Assembly (NCBI GenBank): GCA_946800325.1
Contig: OX326960.1
Coordinates: 51,393,355 to 51,457,354, forward strand
Length of the DNA: 64,000 nucleotides
Direction: 5' to 3'
DNA from: Luzula sylvatica
Lineage: Eukaryota > Streptophyta > Magnoliopsida > Poales > Juncaceae
Each line of letters opens with the position of its first letter. Positions within the stretch are counted from its first letter, which is position 1. Below the pieces are notes generated by a model. It ran no database searches and was not told where the DNA came from. It saw nothing but the letters and a program-made list of their open reading frames with translations. The position numbers and the translations under genes are program-made. Positions 34,401-48,706 of this stretch are shown here, in pieces.

Positions 34401-37400
34401 ATTTGTATCGTATCTTTTACTACAGAACATTTCACAAAATTTTACAAACACTAAGAAAGTTTGTTTTTTGATTCATCACAATCTTTTAATGCTCCGAGGA
34501 GCCCAAATAACGTGTTTTCGAGATGGTTTGGATCGAATCTTTTACTACGTAAATTTTCACCAAATTGTACAAACAATAAGAAAGTTTTCTTTTTGCTTCA
34601 TAGCAATCTTTTTACGATTTGTGGAGTTCAAATAACGTGTATCTAGATCATTTGTACCAAATCTTTTACTACATAACTTTTCACCAAATTTTACAAGCAT
34701 TAAGAAATTTTTTTGTTCGATTCATAACATTCTTTTAACGCTCAGAGGAGTCCAAATAACGTGTTTTGGGTTGGTTTGGATCGAATCATTTACTACGTAA
34801 CTTTTCACCAAATTGTACAAACACTAAGAAAGTTTTCTTTTCGATTCATAGCAATCTTTTTACGTTTTGAGGAGTTCAAATAACGTATTTTTAGATCATT
34901 TGTATCATATCTTTAACTACATAATTTTTCACCAAATTTTACAAACACTAAGAAAGTTTGTTTTCTGATTCATAACAATTTTTAACGCTCCGAGGTGCCG
35001 AAATAACGTGTATTTGAGATGGTTTGGATCGAATCTTTTACTACGTAACTTTTCCCCAAATTGTACAAACACTAAGAAAGTTTTCTTTTCGATTCATATC
35101 AATCTTTTTACGCTTTGAGGACTACGAATAACGTGTTTTTCATAATTTGTATTGTATCTTTTTCTACATAACTTTTCACCAAATTATACAAACTGGAAGA
35201 AAGATTGTTTTTCGATTCATTAAAATCTTTTAACGCTCTGAGAAGCCCAAATAACGTGATTTTGAGATGGTTTGCATCGAATCGTTTACTTCGTATGTTT
35301 TCACCAAAATGTACAAATACTACGAAAGTTTTTTTTTCGATTCATAGCAATCTTTTTACGTTTTGAGGACTTTAAATTACGTGTTTTTAGATCATTTCAA
35401 TCGTATCTTTTACTATATAACTTTGCACCAAATTTTACAAACACTAAGAAAGTTTGTTTTTCGATTCATAACAATCTTTTAACGCTCCGAGGAGCCCAAA
35501 TAACGTGTTTTTGAGATGGTTTGGATCGAATCTTTGACTACGTAACTTTTCACCAAATTGTACAAACACTAAGAAAGTTTTCTTTTCGTTTCATAGCAAT
35601 CTTTTTACGCTTTGTGGAGTTCAAATAACGTGTTTTTACATCATATGTACCATATCTTTTACTACATAACTTTTCACCAAATTTTGCAAACACTAAGAAA
35701 ATTGGTTTTTCGATGCATAACATTCTTTAATCGCTCTGAGGAGTCCAAATAATGTGTTTTGAGATGGTTTGGATCGAATCATTTACTATGTAATTTTTCA
35801 CCAAATTGTACAAACACTATGAACGTTTTTTACACAAACACTAAGAACGTTTTTTTTCCGATTCATAGCAATATTTTTATGCTTTGAGGAGTTCAAATAA
35901 CGTGTTTTTAGATCATTTGTATTGTATCTTTTACTACATAACGTTTCACCAAATTTTACAAACACTATGAAAGTTTGTTTTTCCATTCATAACAATCTGT
36001 TAACGCTCCTTGGAGCCCAAATAACGTATTTTGAGATGGTTTGGATCGAATATTTTACTACGTAACTTTTCCCCAAATTGTACAAACACTAAGAAAGTTT
36101 TCTTTTTCATTTATATCAATTTTTTTACGTTTTGAGGAGTATCAATAACATGTTTTTCCATCATTTGTATTGTATCTTTTTCGACATAACTTTTCACCAA
36201 ATTTTACAAACTCGAAGAAAGTTTGTTTTTTGATTCATAACAATCTTTTAACGCTCTGAGGAGCCCAAATAACGTGTTTTTCAAATGGTTTGGATCGAAT
36301 CATTTACATCATAAGTTTTCACCAAATTGTACAAACACAACGAAAGTTTTTCTTTTCGATTCATAGCAATCTTTTTACGTATTGATGACTTCAAATTACG
36401 TGTTTTTAGATCGTTTGTATCGTATCTTTCACTATATAAATTTATACCAAATTTTACAAACACTAAGAAAATTTGTTTTTCGATTCATAACAATCTTTTA
36501 ACTCTCCGAGGATCCCAAATAACGTGTTTTTGAGATGGTTTGGATCGAATCTTTTACTACGTAACTTTTCACCAAATTGTACAAACACAATGAAAGTTTT
36601 CTTTTTGATTCGTATTAATCTTTTTACGCTTTGAGGAGTTCAAATAACGTGTTTTTACATCATTCACATCGTGTCTTTTACTACATAACTTTTCACCATA
36701 TTTTACGAACTCGAAGAAAGTTTTTTCTTCGATTCATAACTATCTTTTAACGCTATGAGGAGCCCAAATAACGTGTTTTTGAGATGGTTTGGATCGAATC
36801 GTTTACTTCGTAAGTTTTCAACAAATTGTACAAACACTACGAAAGTTTTCTATTCAATTCATAGAAATCTTTTTGCGTTTTGAGGACTTCAAATAACGTG
36901 TTTTTATATCATTTGTACCATATATTTTACTATATAACTTTTCACCAAATATTACAAACACTAAGAAAGTTTATTTTTCGATTGATAGCAATCTTTTTAC
37001 GTTTTGAGGAGGTCAAATAACGTGTTTTTAGATCACTCGTATCATATCTTTTGTTACATAACTTTTCACCAAATTTTTAAAACTCTAAGAAAGTTTGTTT
37101 TCCGAGTCATAACAATCTTTTAAAGCTCCGAGGAGCCCAAATAACATGATTTTGAGATGGTTTGGATCGGATCTTTCACTACGTAACTTTTCACCAAATT
37201 GTACAAACACAAAGAAAGTTTTCTCTTCGTTTTATAGCAATCTTTTTTCGCTTTGTGGAGTTCAAATAACGTGTTTTTGGATCATATGTACCATATCTTT
37301 TACTAAATAACTTTTCACCAAATTTTGCAAACACTAAGAAAGTTTGTTTTTTGATTCATCACAATCTTTTAACGCTCCGAGGAGTCCAAATAACGTGTTT

Positions 37401-37511
37401 TTGAGATGGTTTGGATTGAATCGTTAACTACGTAAATTTTCACCAAATTGTACAAACACAAAGAAAGTTTTTTTTTTATTCATAGCAATATTTTTATCCT
37501 AGGAGGAGTTC
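31413..37511 (+). repeat. Satellite array, forward block (about 49 monomers of about 124 bp)
   Basis: Tandem monomers alternate between type A (ATCATTTGTATCGTATC start, AATTTTACAAACAC, GATTCATAACAATC, CCGAGGAGCCCAAATAACG) and type B (ATGGTTTGGATCGAATC start, AATTGTACAAACAC, GATTCATAGCAATC, TGAGGAGTTCAAATAACG). The A-B dimer is about 249 bp. Both types share ACTTTTCACCAAATT, AGAAAGTTT and ATAACGTGTTTT. Divergence between copies and local unit deletions (near 32200, 32750, 33130) indicate an old array. The many short open frames in it are by-products of the repeat. I do not recognise the satellite family. Confidence 0.93.
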
Positions 37512-37549
37512 GAAACCATCTCAAAAACACGTTATTTGGGCTCCTCGGG

Positions 37550-40500
37550 GTGTGAAAAGATTGTAATGAATCGAAAAACAAACTTTCTTAGTGTTTGTAA
37601 AATTTGGTGAAAAGCTATGTAGTAAAAGATACGATACAAATGAACAAAAAACACGTCATTTGAACTCCTTAAAACGTACAAAGATTGCTATGAATCGAAA
37701 AGAAAACTTTCTTAGTGTTTGTACAATTTGGTGAAAAGTTACGTAGTAAATAATTCAATCCAAACCAAATGAAAAACGTTATTTGGACTACTCAGAGCGT
37801 TAAAAGAATGTTATGAATCGAAAAACAAACTTTCTTTGTGTTTGGAAAATTTCGTGAAAAGTTATGTACTAAAATATACGATACATATGATCTAAAAACA
37901 AGTTATTTAACCTCCTCAAAACGTACAAATATTGCTATGAATCGAAAAATAAACTTTCTTAGTGTTTGTAAAATTTGGTGAAAAGTTATGTAGTAAAATA
38001 TACGATACAAATGATATAAAAACACGTTATTTGAAATCCTCAAAACGTAAAAAAGATTGCTATGAATCGAAAAGAAAACTTTCGTAGTGTTCGTACAATT
38101 TTGTGAAAACTTACGAAGTAAACGATTCGATCCAAACCATCTCAAAAACACGTTATTTGGGCTCCTCAGAGCGTTAAAAGATAGTTATGAATCGAAGAAC
38201 AAACTTTCTTCGAGTTTGTAAAATATGGTGAAAAGTTATGTAGTAAAAGATACGATGCGAATGATGTAAAAACACGTTATTTGAACTCGTCAAACCGTAA
38301 AAAGATTAATATGAGTCGGAAAGAAAACTTTCTTTGTGTTTGTACAATTTGGTGAAAAGTTACATAGTAAAAGATTCGATCCAAACCATCTCAAAAACAA
38401 GTTATTTGGGTTCCTCGGAGCGTTAAAAGATTGTTATGAATCGGAAAACAAACATTCTTAGTGTTTGTAAAATTTGGTGAAAAGTTATGTAGTAAAAGAT
38501 ATGATACAAGTGATCTAAAAACACGGTATTTGAACTCCTCAAAACGTAAACATATTGCTATGAATTGAAAAGAAAATTTTCTTAGTGTTTGCACAATTTG
38601 GTAAAAGGTTACGTAGTAAATGATTCGATCCAAACCGAACCAAAACACGTTATTTGGACTCCTCAGAGCGTCAAAAGAATGTTATGAATCGAAAAACAAA
38701 TTTTCATAGTATTTGTAAAATTTCGTGAAAAGTTATGTAGTAAAAGATATGGTACATATGAACTGAAAACATGTTATTTGAACTCCACGAAGCGTAAAAA
38801 GGTTGCTATACAGAGAAAAGAAAACTTTCTTAGTGTTTGTACAATTTGGTGAAAAGTTACGTAGTAAATGATTCGATCCAAACCAACTCAAAACACGTTA
38901 TTTGGACTCCTCAGAGCATTCAAAGAATGTTATGAATCGAAAAACAAACTTTCTTAGTGTTTGTAAAATTTGGTGAAAAGTTATGTACTAAAAGATACGA
39001 TACAAATGATCTAAGAAAACTTATTTCACCTCCTCAAAACGTAAAAAGATTGCTATGAAACGAAAAATAAACTTTCTTAGTGTTTGTAAAATTTGGTGAA
39101 AAGTTATATAGTAAAATATATGATACAAATGATATAAAAACACGTTATTGAAGTCCTCAAAACGTAAAGAGATTGCTATGAAGCGAAAAGAAAACTTTCT
39201 TAGTGTTTGTACAATTTGGTGAAAAGTTATGTCCTAAAATATTCGAGCCAAACAATCTCAAATACACGTTATGTGGGCTCCTCGGAGCGTTAAAAGATTG
39301 TTATGAATCGAAAAACAAACTTTCTTAGTGTTTGTAAAATTTGGTGGAAAGTTATATAGTAAAAGATACGATACAAATGATCTAAAAAAACGAATTTGAA
39401 GTCCTCAAAACGTAAAAAGATTGCTATGAATCGAAAAGAAAACTTTCGTAGTGTTTGCACAATTTGGTGAAAACTTACGAACTAAACGATTCGATCCAAA
39501 CCATCTGAAAAACACGTTATTTGGGCTCCTCCGAGCGTTAAAAGATTGTTATGAATAAAAAAACAATCTTTCTTCGAGTTTGTAAAATTTGGTGAAAAGG
39601 TATGTAGAAAAAGATACAATACAAATGATGTAAAAACACGTTATTCGTACTCCTCAAAGCGTAAAAAGATTGATATGAATCGAAAAGAAAAATTTATTAG
39701 TGTTTGTACAATTTGGGGAAAAGTTATGTAGTAAAATATTCGATCCAAACCATCTCAAAATGCGTTATTAGGGCTCCTAGGAGCGTTAACAGATTGTTAT
39801 GAATGGAAAAGCAGACTTTCTTTGTGTTTGTAAAATTCGGTGAAAAGGTATGTAGTAAAAGATACAATATAAATGATCTGAAAACACGTTATTGGTACTC
39901 CTCCAAGCTTAAAAATATTGCTATGAATCGAAAAGAAAACTTTCTTAGTGTTTGTACAATTTGGTGAAAAGTTACGTAGTAAAAGATTTGATCCAAACGA
40001 TCTCAAAAACACGTTATTTGGGCTCCTCGGAGCGTTAAAAGATAGTGATGAATCGAAAAACAAACTTCTTAGTGTTTGTAAAATTTGGTGAAAAGTTATG
40101 TAGTAAAAGATATGATACAAATAATAAAAAAACACGTTATTTGAACTCCTTAAAATGTACAAAGATTTCTATGAATCGAAAAGAAGACTTTCTTAGTGTT
40201 TGTATAATTTGGTGAAAAGTTACGTAGTAAATAATTCAATCCAAACCAACTGAAAACACGTTATTTGGACTACTCAGAGCGTTAAAAGAATGTTATGAAT
40301 CGAAAAACAAACTTTCTTTGTGTTTGTAAAATTTCGTGAAAAGTTATGTACTAAAATATACGATACAAATGATCTAAAATCAAGTTATTTGACCTCCTCA
40401 AAACTTAAAAATATTGCTATGAATCAAAAAATAAACCTTCTTAGTGTTTATAAAATTTGATGAAAAGTTATGCAGTAAAATATACAATACAAAAGATATA

Positions 40501-42350
40501 AAAACACGTTATTTGAAATCCTCAAAACGTAAAAAAGATTGCTATGAATCGAAAAGAAAACTTTCGTAGTGTTCGTACAATTTTGTGAAAACTTACGAAG
40601 TAAACGATTCGATCCAAACCATCTCAAAAACACGTTATTTGGGCTCCTCAGAGCGTTAAAAGATAGTTATGAATCGAAGAACAAACTTTCTTCGAGTTTG
40701 TAAAATATGGTGAAAAGTTATGTAGTAAAAGATACGACGCGAATGATGTAAAAACACGTTATTTGAACTCGTCAAACCGTAAAAAGATTAATATGAATAG
40801 AAAAGAAAACTTTCTTTGTGTTTGTACAATTTGGTGAAAAGTTACATTGTGAAAGATTCGATCCAAACCATCTCAAAAACAAGTTATTTGGGCTCCTCGG
40901 AGCGTTAAAAGATTGTTATGAATCGGAAAACAAATATTCTTAGTGTTTGTAAAATTTGGTGAAATGTTATGTAGTAAAAGATATGATACAAGTGATCTAA
41001 AAACACGGTATTTGAACTCCTCAAAACGAAAACATATTTCTATGAATCGAAAAGAAAACTTTCTTGGTGTTTGTACAATTTGGTGAAAGGTTACGTAGTA
41101 AATGATTCGGTCCAAACCGAACCAAAACACATTATTTGGACTCCTCAGAGCGTCAAAAGAATGTTATGAATCGAAAAACAAATTTTCTTAGTATTTGTAA
41201 AATTTGGTGAAAAGTTATGTAGTAATATGGTACATATGAACTAAAAACATGTTATTTGAACTCCACAAAGCGTAAAAAGGTTGCTATACAGAGAAAAGAA
41301 ATCTTTCTTAGTGTTTGTACAATTTGGTGAAAAGTTACGTAGTAAATGCTTCGATCCAAACCAACTCAAAACACGTTATTTGGACTCCTCAGAGCATTCA
41401 AAGAATGTTATGAATTGAAAAACAAACTTTCTTAGTGTTTGTAAAATTTGGTGAAAAGTTATGTACTAAAAGATACGATACAAATGATCTAAGAAAAGTT
41501 ATTTGACCTCCTCAAAACGTAAAAAGATTGCTATGAAACGAAAAATAAACTTTCTTAGTGTTTGTAAAATTTGGTGAAAAGTTATATAGTAAAATATATG
41601 ATACAAATGATATAAAAACACGTTATTTGAAGTCCTCAAAACGTAAAGAGATTGCTATGAAGCGAAAAGAAAACTTTCTTAGTGTTTGTACAATTTGGTG
41701 AAAAGTTATGTCCTAAAATATTCGAGCCAAACAATCTCAAATACACGGTATGTGGGCTCCTCGGAGCGTTAAAAGATTGTTATGAATCGAAAAACAAACT
41801 TTCTTAGTGTTTGTAAAATTTGGTGGAAAGTTATATAGTAAAAGATACGATACAAATGATCCAAAAAAACGAATTTGAAGTCCTCAAAACGTAAAAAGTT
41901 TCCTATGAATCAAAAAGAAAACTTTCGTAGTGTTTGCACAATTTGGTGAAAACTTACGAACTAAACGATTCGATCCAAATCATCTTATAAACACGTTATT
42001 TGGGCTCCACCGAGCGTTAATAGATTGTTGTGAATAAAAAAACAAACTTTCTTCGAGTTTGTAAAATTTGGTGAAAAGTTATGTAGAAAAAGATATAATA
42101 CAAATGATGTAAAAACACATTATTCGTACTCCTCAAAGTGTAAAAAGATTGATATGAATCGAAAAGAAAAATTTCTTAGTGTTTGTACAATTTGGGGAAA
42201 AGTTATGTAGTAAAATATTCGATCCAAACCATCTCAAAATGCGTTATTAGGGCTCCTTGGAGCGTTAACAGATTGTTATGAATGGAAAAGCAAACTTTCT
42301 AAGTGTTTGTAAAATTTGGTGAAACGGTATGTAGTAAAAGATAAAATACA
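37550..42350. repeat. Higher-order duplication of about 2.48 kb (20 monomers) inside the satellite
   Basis: Private variants recur at a constant offset. ACTCGTCAAACCGTAAAAAG lies near 38285 and 40765; CAGAGAAAAGAAA near 38811 and 41289; a CGAGCCAAACAATCTC block near 39244 and 41721; GGAAAAGCA(A/G)ACTTTCT near 39805 and 42282. Confidence 0.8.
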
Positions 42351-43399
42351 AATGATCTGAAAACACTTTATTTGACCTCCTTAAAACGTAAAAATATTGT
42401 TATGAATGGAAAAACAAACTTTTTAGTGTTTTTAAAATTTGGTGAAAAGTTATGTAGTAAAAGATACAATGCAAATGATCTTAAAACGCGTAATTTGAAC
42501 TCCTAAAAGCGTAAAAATATTGATATGAATCGAAAAGAAAACGTTCTTAGTGTTTGTACAATTTGGTGAAAAGTTACGTAGTAAAATATTTGATCCAAAC
42601 CATCTCAAAAACACGTTATTTGGGCTCCTCGGAGCGTTACAAGATTGTTACGAATCGGAAAACAAACTTTCTTAGTGTTTGTAAAATTTGGCGAAAAGTT
42701 ATGTTGTAAAAGATATGATACAAATGATCTAAAAACACATTATTTGAACTCCTCAAAACGTATAAAGATTGCTATTCATCGAAAAGAAAATTTTCTTAGT
42801 GTTTGTACATTTTGGTGAAAAGTTACGTCGTAAAAGATTCGATCTAAACCATCTCAAAACACGTTATTTGGGCTCCTCGGAGCGTTAAAAGATTGTGATG
42901 AATCTAAAAACAAAATTTTTTAGTGTTTGTAAAAAATTGTGAAAAGTTATGTAGTAAAAGGTACAATACGAATGATCTAAAAACATGTTATTTGAACTCC
43001 TCCAAGCGTAAAAATATTGCAATGAATCGAAAAGAAAATGTTCTTAGTGTTTGTACAATTTGGTGAAAAGTTACGCAGTAAAAGATTCGATCCAAACCAT
43101 CTCAAAAACATGTTATTTTGGCTCCTCAGAGCGTTAAAAGATTGTTATGAATCGGATAACAAACTTTCTTCGAGTTTGTAAAATTTGGTGAAAAGTTATG
43201 TAGTAAAAGATAAGGTACTAATGATGTAAAAACACGTTATTTGAACTCCTCAAAACGTAAAAAGATTTCTATGAATTGAAAAGAAAATTATCTTAGTGTT
43301 TGTACAATTTGGTGAGAAGTTACGTAGTAAAAGATTCGATCCAAACCGTCTCAAATACACGTTATTTGGGCTCATCGGAGCATTAAAAGATTGTTATGA

Positions 43400-45640
43400 A
43401 TCGAAAAACAAACTTTCTTAGTGTTTGTAAAATTTGGTGAAAAGTTATATAGTAAAATATATGATACAAATGATCTAAAAACACGTAATTTGAAGTCCTC
43501 AATACGTAAAAAGATTGCTAGGAATCGAAAAGAAAACTTTCATAGTGTTTGTACAATTTGGTGAAAACTTATGAAGTAAACAATTCGATCCAAACCATCT
43601 GAAAAACACGTTATTTGGGCTCCTCCGGGCGTTAAAAGATTGTTTTGAATAAAAAAAAAACTTTCTTCGAGTTTGTAAAATTTGGTGAAAGTTATGTAGA
43701 AAAAGATACAATACAAATGACGTAAAAACACGTTATTCATACTCCTCAAATCGTAAAAAGATTAATATGAATGGAAAGAAATATTTCTTAATGTTTGTAC
43801 AATTTGGGGAAAAGTTACGTTGTAAAATATTAGATCCAAACCATCTCAAAACACGTTATTTGGGCTCCTAGGAGCATTAACAGATTGTTAAGAATGGAAA
43901 AACAAATTTTCTTAGTGTTTGTAAAATTCGGTGAAAAGTTATGAAGTAAAAGATACAATACAAATGATCTAAAAACACGTTATTTGAACTCCTCAAAACG
44001 TAAAAATATTGCTATGAATCGAAAAGAAAATGTTCTTAGTGTTTACACCATTTGGTGAAAAAATACGTAGTAAATGATTCGATCCGAACCATCTCAAAAC
44101 ACATTATTTGGACTCCTCAGAGCGTTTAAAGAATGTTATGAATCGAAAAACCAATTTTGTTAGTGTTTGGAAAATTTGGTGAAATGTTATGTAGTAAAAG
44201 CTATGGTACATACGATCTATAAATACGTTATTTGAATTCCAGAAAGCGTAAAAAGATTGCTATGAAGCGAAAAGAAAACTTTCTTAGTGTTTGTACAATT
44301 TGGTGAAAAGTTATGTAGTAAAAGATACGATCCAAAACCATCTCATAAACACGTTATTTGGGCTCCTCGAAGCGTTCAAAGATTGTTATGAATCGAAAAA
44401 CAAACTTTCTTAGTGTTTGTAAAATTTGGTGAAAAGTTATATAGTAAAAGATACGATACAAATGATCTAAAACCACGTAATTTGAAGTCCTCAAAACGTA
44501 AAAAGATTGCTAGGAATCGAAAAGAAAAACTTTCATAGTGTTTGTACAATTTGGTGAAAAGTTACGAAGTAAACGATTCGATCCAAACCATCTGAAAAAC
44601 ACGTTATTTGGGCTCCTCCGGGCGTTAAAAGATTGTGTTGAATAAAAAAAAAAAACTTTCTTCGAGTTTGAAAAATTTGGTGAAAGTTATGTAGAACAAG
44701 ATACAATACAAATGATGTAAAAACATGTTATTCATACTCCTCAAAGCGTAAAAAGATTGATATGAATTGGAAAGAAATATTTCTTAGTGTTTGTACAATT
44801 TGGAGAAAAGTTACGTAGTAAAATATTCGATCCAAACCATCTCAAAACACGTTATTTGGGATCCTAGGAGCGTTAACAGATTGTTAAGAATGGAAAAACA
44901 AATTTTCTTAGTGTTTGTAAAATTCGGTGAAAAGTTATGTAGTAAAAAATACAATTCAAATGATCTAAAAACACGTTATTTGAACTCCTCAAAGCGTAAA
45001 AATATTGCTATGAATCGAAAAGAAAATGTTCTTAGTGTTTGTACAATTTGGTGAAAAAATACGTAGTAAATGATTCGATCCGAACCATCTCAAAACACAT
45101 TATTTGGACTCCTCAGAGCGTTTAAAGAATGTTATGAATCGAAAAACCAATTTTGTTAGTGTTTGGAAAATATGGTGAAAAGTTATGTAGTAAAAGCTAT
45201 GGTACATACGATCTATAAATACGTTATTTGAATTCCAGAAAGCGTAAAAAGATTGCTATGAAGCGAAAAGAAAACTTTCTTAGTGTTTGTACAATTTGGT
45301 GAAAAGTTATGTAGTAAAAGATACGATCCAAAACCATCTCATAAACACGTTATTTGGGCTCCTCGAAGCGTTAAAAGATTGTTATGAATCGAAAAACAAA
45401 CTTTCTTAGTGTTTGTAAAATTTGGTGAAAAGTTATATAGTAAAAGATACTATTCAAATGATCTAAAACCACGTAATTTGAAGTCCTCAAAACGTAAAAA
45501 GATTGCTAGGAATCGAAAAGAAAAACTTTCATAGTGTTTGTACAATTTGGTGAAAACTTACGAAGTAAACGATTCGATCCAAACCATCTGAAAAACACGT
45601 TATTTGGGCTCCTCCGAGCGTTAAAAGATGGTTTTGAATA
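43400..45640. repeat. Higher-order repeat of about 996 bp (8 monomers), two full copies and a partial third
   Basis: The variant GATTGCTAGGAATCG occurs near 43514, 44507 and 45503. ATTCGATCCGAACCATCTC occurs near 44078 and 45074. ACCAATTTTGTTAGTG occurs near 44150 and 45146. Confidence 0.75.
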
Positions 45641-48600
45641 AAAAAAAATCTTTCTTCGAGTTTGTAAAATTTGGTGAAAAGTTATGTAGAAAAAGATACA
45701 ATACAAATGATGTAAAAACACGTTATTCGTACTCCTCAAAGCGTAAAAAGATTGATATGAATCGGAAAGAAAACTTTCGTAGTGTTTGTACAATTTGGTG
45801 AAAACTTACGAAGTAAACGATTCGATCCAAACCATCTCAAAAACACGTTATTTGGGCTCCTTGGAGCGTTAAAAATTTGTTATGAATCTGAAAACAAACA
45901 TTCTTAGTGTCTGTAAAATTTTGTGAAAAGTTATGTAGTAAAAGATATGATACAAATGATCTAAAAACACGTAATTTGAAGTACTCAAAACGTATAAAGA
46001 TTTCTATGAATCGAAAAGAAAACATTCGTAGTGTTTGTACAATTTGGTGAAAACTTACGAAGTCAACGATTCGATCCAAACCATCTCAAAAACACGTTAT
46101 TTGGGCTTCTCAGAGCGTTAAAAGATTGTTATGAATTAAAAAACAAACTTTCTTCGAGTTTGTAAAATTTGGCGAAAAGTTATGTAGTAAAAGATATGAT
46201 ACAAATGATCTAAAAACACATAATTTGAAGTACTCAAAACGTAAAAAGATTTCTATGAATCGAAAAGAAAACATTCGTAGTGTTTGTACAATTTGGTGAA
46301 AACTTACGAAGTAAACGATTCGATCCAAACCATCTCAAAAACATGTTATTTGGGCTCCTCAGAGCGTTAAATGATTGTTATGAATCGAAAAAACAAACTT
46401 TCTTCGAGTTTGTAAAATTTGGTGAAAAGTTATGTAGAAAAATATACAATACAAATGATGTAAAAACACGTTATTCGTACTCCTCAAAGCGTAAAAAGTT
46501 TCATATGAATCGAAACGAAAACTTTCTTTGTGTTTGTACAATTTGGGGAAAAGTTACGTTGTAAAATATTCGATCCAAACCATCACAAAACACGTTATTT
46601 GGGCTACTAGGAGCGTTGACATATTGTTATGAATGGAAAAATAAACTTTTGAAGTGTTTGTAAATTTTGGTGAAAAGTTAAGTAGTAAAAGATACAATAC
46701 AAATGATATAAAACACGTTATTTGAACTCCTCCAAGCGTAAAAATATTGCTATGAATCGAAAAGAAAACGTTCTTAGTGTTTGTACAATTTGGTGAAAAG
46801 TTACGTAGTAAATGATTCGATCCAAACCATCTGAAAACACATTTTGTGGACTCCTCAGAGCGTTTAAAGAATGTTATGAATCGAAAAACCAATTTTCTTG
46901 GTGTTTGCAAAATTTGGTGAAGTTATGTAGTAAAAGAAATGGTACATATGATCTAAAAACACGTTATTTGAACTCCACAAAGCGTAAAAAGATTGTTATG
47001 AAGCGGAAAAAAAACATTCTTAGTGCTTGTACAATTTGGTGAAAACTTACGAAGTAAACGATTCGATCCAAACCATGTCAAAAACACGTTATTTGGGCTC
47101 CTCAGAGCGTTAAAAGATAGTTATGAATCGAAAAACAAACTATCTTCGAGTTTGTAAAATATGGTGAAAAGTTATGTAGTAAAAGATACGATGTGAATGA
47201 TGTAAAAACACATTATTTGAACTCATCAAACCGTAAAAAGATTAATATGAATTGAAAATGAAACTTTCTTTGTGTTTGTACAATTTGGTGAAAAGTTACG
47301 TACTAACCATCTCATAAACACGTAATCTCGACTCCTCGGAGCGTTAAAAAATTGTTATGAATCTGAAAACAAACATTCTTAGTGTTTGTAAAATTTGGTG
47401 AAAAGTTATGTAGTAAAAAATATGATACAAATGATCTAAAAACACGTAATTAGTACTCAAAACGTAAAAAGGTTTCTATGAATCAAAAAGAAAACATTCG
47501 TAGTGTTTGTACAATTTGGTGAAAACTTACGAAGTAAACGATTCGATCCAAACCATCGCATATACAAGTTATTTGGGCTCCTCATAGCATTAAAAGATTG
47601 TTATGAATCAAAAAACAAACTTTCTTCGAGTTTGTAAAATTTGGTGAAACGTTATGTAGAAAAAGATACAATACAAATGATGTAAAAACACGTTATTCGT
47701 ACTCCTCAAAGCGTAAAAATATTGCAATGAATCGAAAATAAAACGTTCTTAGTGTTTGTACAATTTGGTGAAAAGTTACGTAGTGAATGATTCGATCCAA
47801 ACCATCTCAAAACACATTTTTTGGACTCCTCAGAGCGTTTAAAGAATGTGATGAATCGAAAAACCAATTTTCTTGTTGTTTGCAAAATTTGGTGAAAAGT
47901 TATGTTGTAAAAGATATGGTACATATGATATAAAAACACGTTATTTGAACTCCACAAAGCGTAAAAAGATTGCTATGAAGCGAAAAGAAAACATTCTTAG
48001 TGCTTGTACAATTTGGTGAAAAGTTACGTAGTAAAAGATTCGATCCAAACCATCCCAAAAACACGTTATTTGGGATCCTCGGAGTGTTAAAAGATTGTTG
48101 TGAATCGAAAAACAAACTTTCTTAGTGTTTGTAAAATTTGGGGAAGAGTTATATACTAAAAGATACGATACAAATGATCTAAAAACACGTAATTTGAAGT
48201 CCTCAAAACATAAAAAGATTGCTATGAATCGAAAAGAAAACTTTCGTACTGTTTGAACAATTTGGTGAAAACTTACGAAGTAAACGATTCGATCCAAACC
48301 ATCTCAAGAACACGTTATTTGGGCTCCTCAGAGCGTTAAAAGATTTGTATGAATCGAAAAACAAACTTTCTTCGAGTCTGTATAATTTGGTGAAAAGTTA
48401 TGTAGAAAAAGATACAATACAATTGATGTAAAAACACGTTATTCGTACTCCTCAAAGCGTAAAAAGATTGATATGAATCGAAATGAAAACTTTCTTAGTG
48501 TTTGTACAATTTGGGGAAGAGTTACGTAGTAAAATATTCGATCCAAACCATCTCAAATAACGTTATTTGGGCTCCTAGGAGCGTTAACATATTGTTATGA

Positions 48601-48698
48601 ATGGAAAAACAAACTTTCTTAGTGTTTGTAAAATTTGGTGAAAAGTCATGTAGTAAAAGATACATTACAAATGATCTAAAAACACGTTATTTGAACTC

Positions 48699-48706
48699 CT
48701 TATGAC
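48699..48706. repeat. 8-bp TSD CTTATGAC, left copy
   Basis: It is repeated exactly at 49751-49758 on the other side of the hAT element. Confidence 0.93.

Larger units (their letters stand above)
37512..48698 (-). repeat. Satellite array, inverted block (about 90 monomers)
   Basis: The same A/B dimeric satellite reads on the minus strand from about 37512, where AGGAGGAGTTC of the forward block abuts GAAACCATCTCAAAAACACG. Within it, 37.55-39.9 kb is repeated at 40.03-42.35 kb with an offset of 2477-2480 bp, and 43.4-45.6 kb carries a repeat of about 996 bp. The block ends at the hAT element and Copia fragment. Confidence 0.93.

Noticed and set aside
31413..48698. Dozens of open frames of 60-120 codons in the satellite with similar peptides
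   Set aside because: They follow the repeat period on both strands, vary in frame and end at random, and have no start context. They are products of the satellite.
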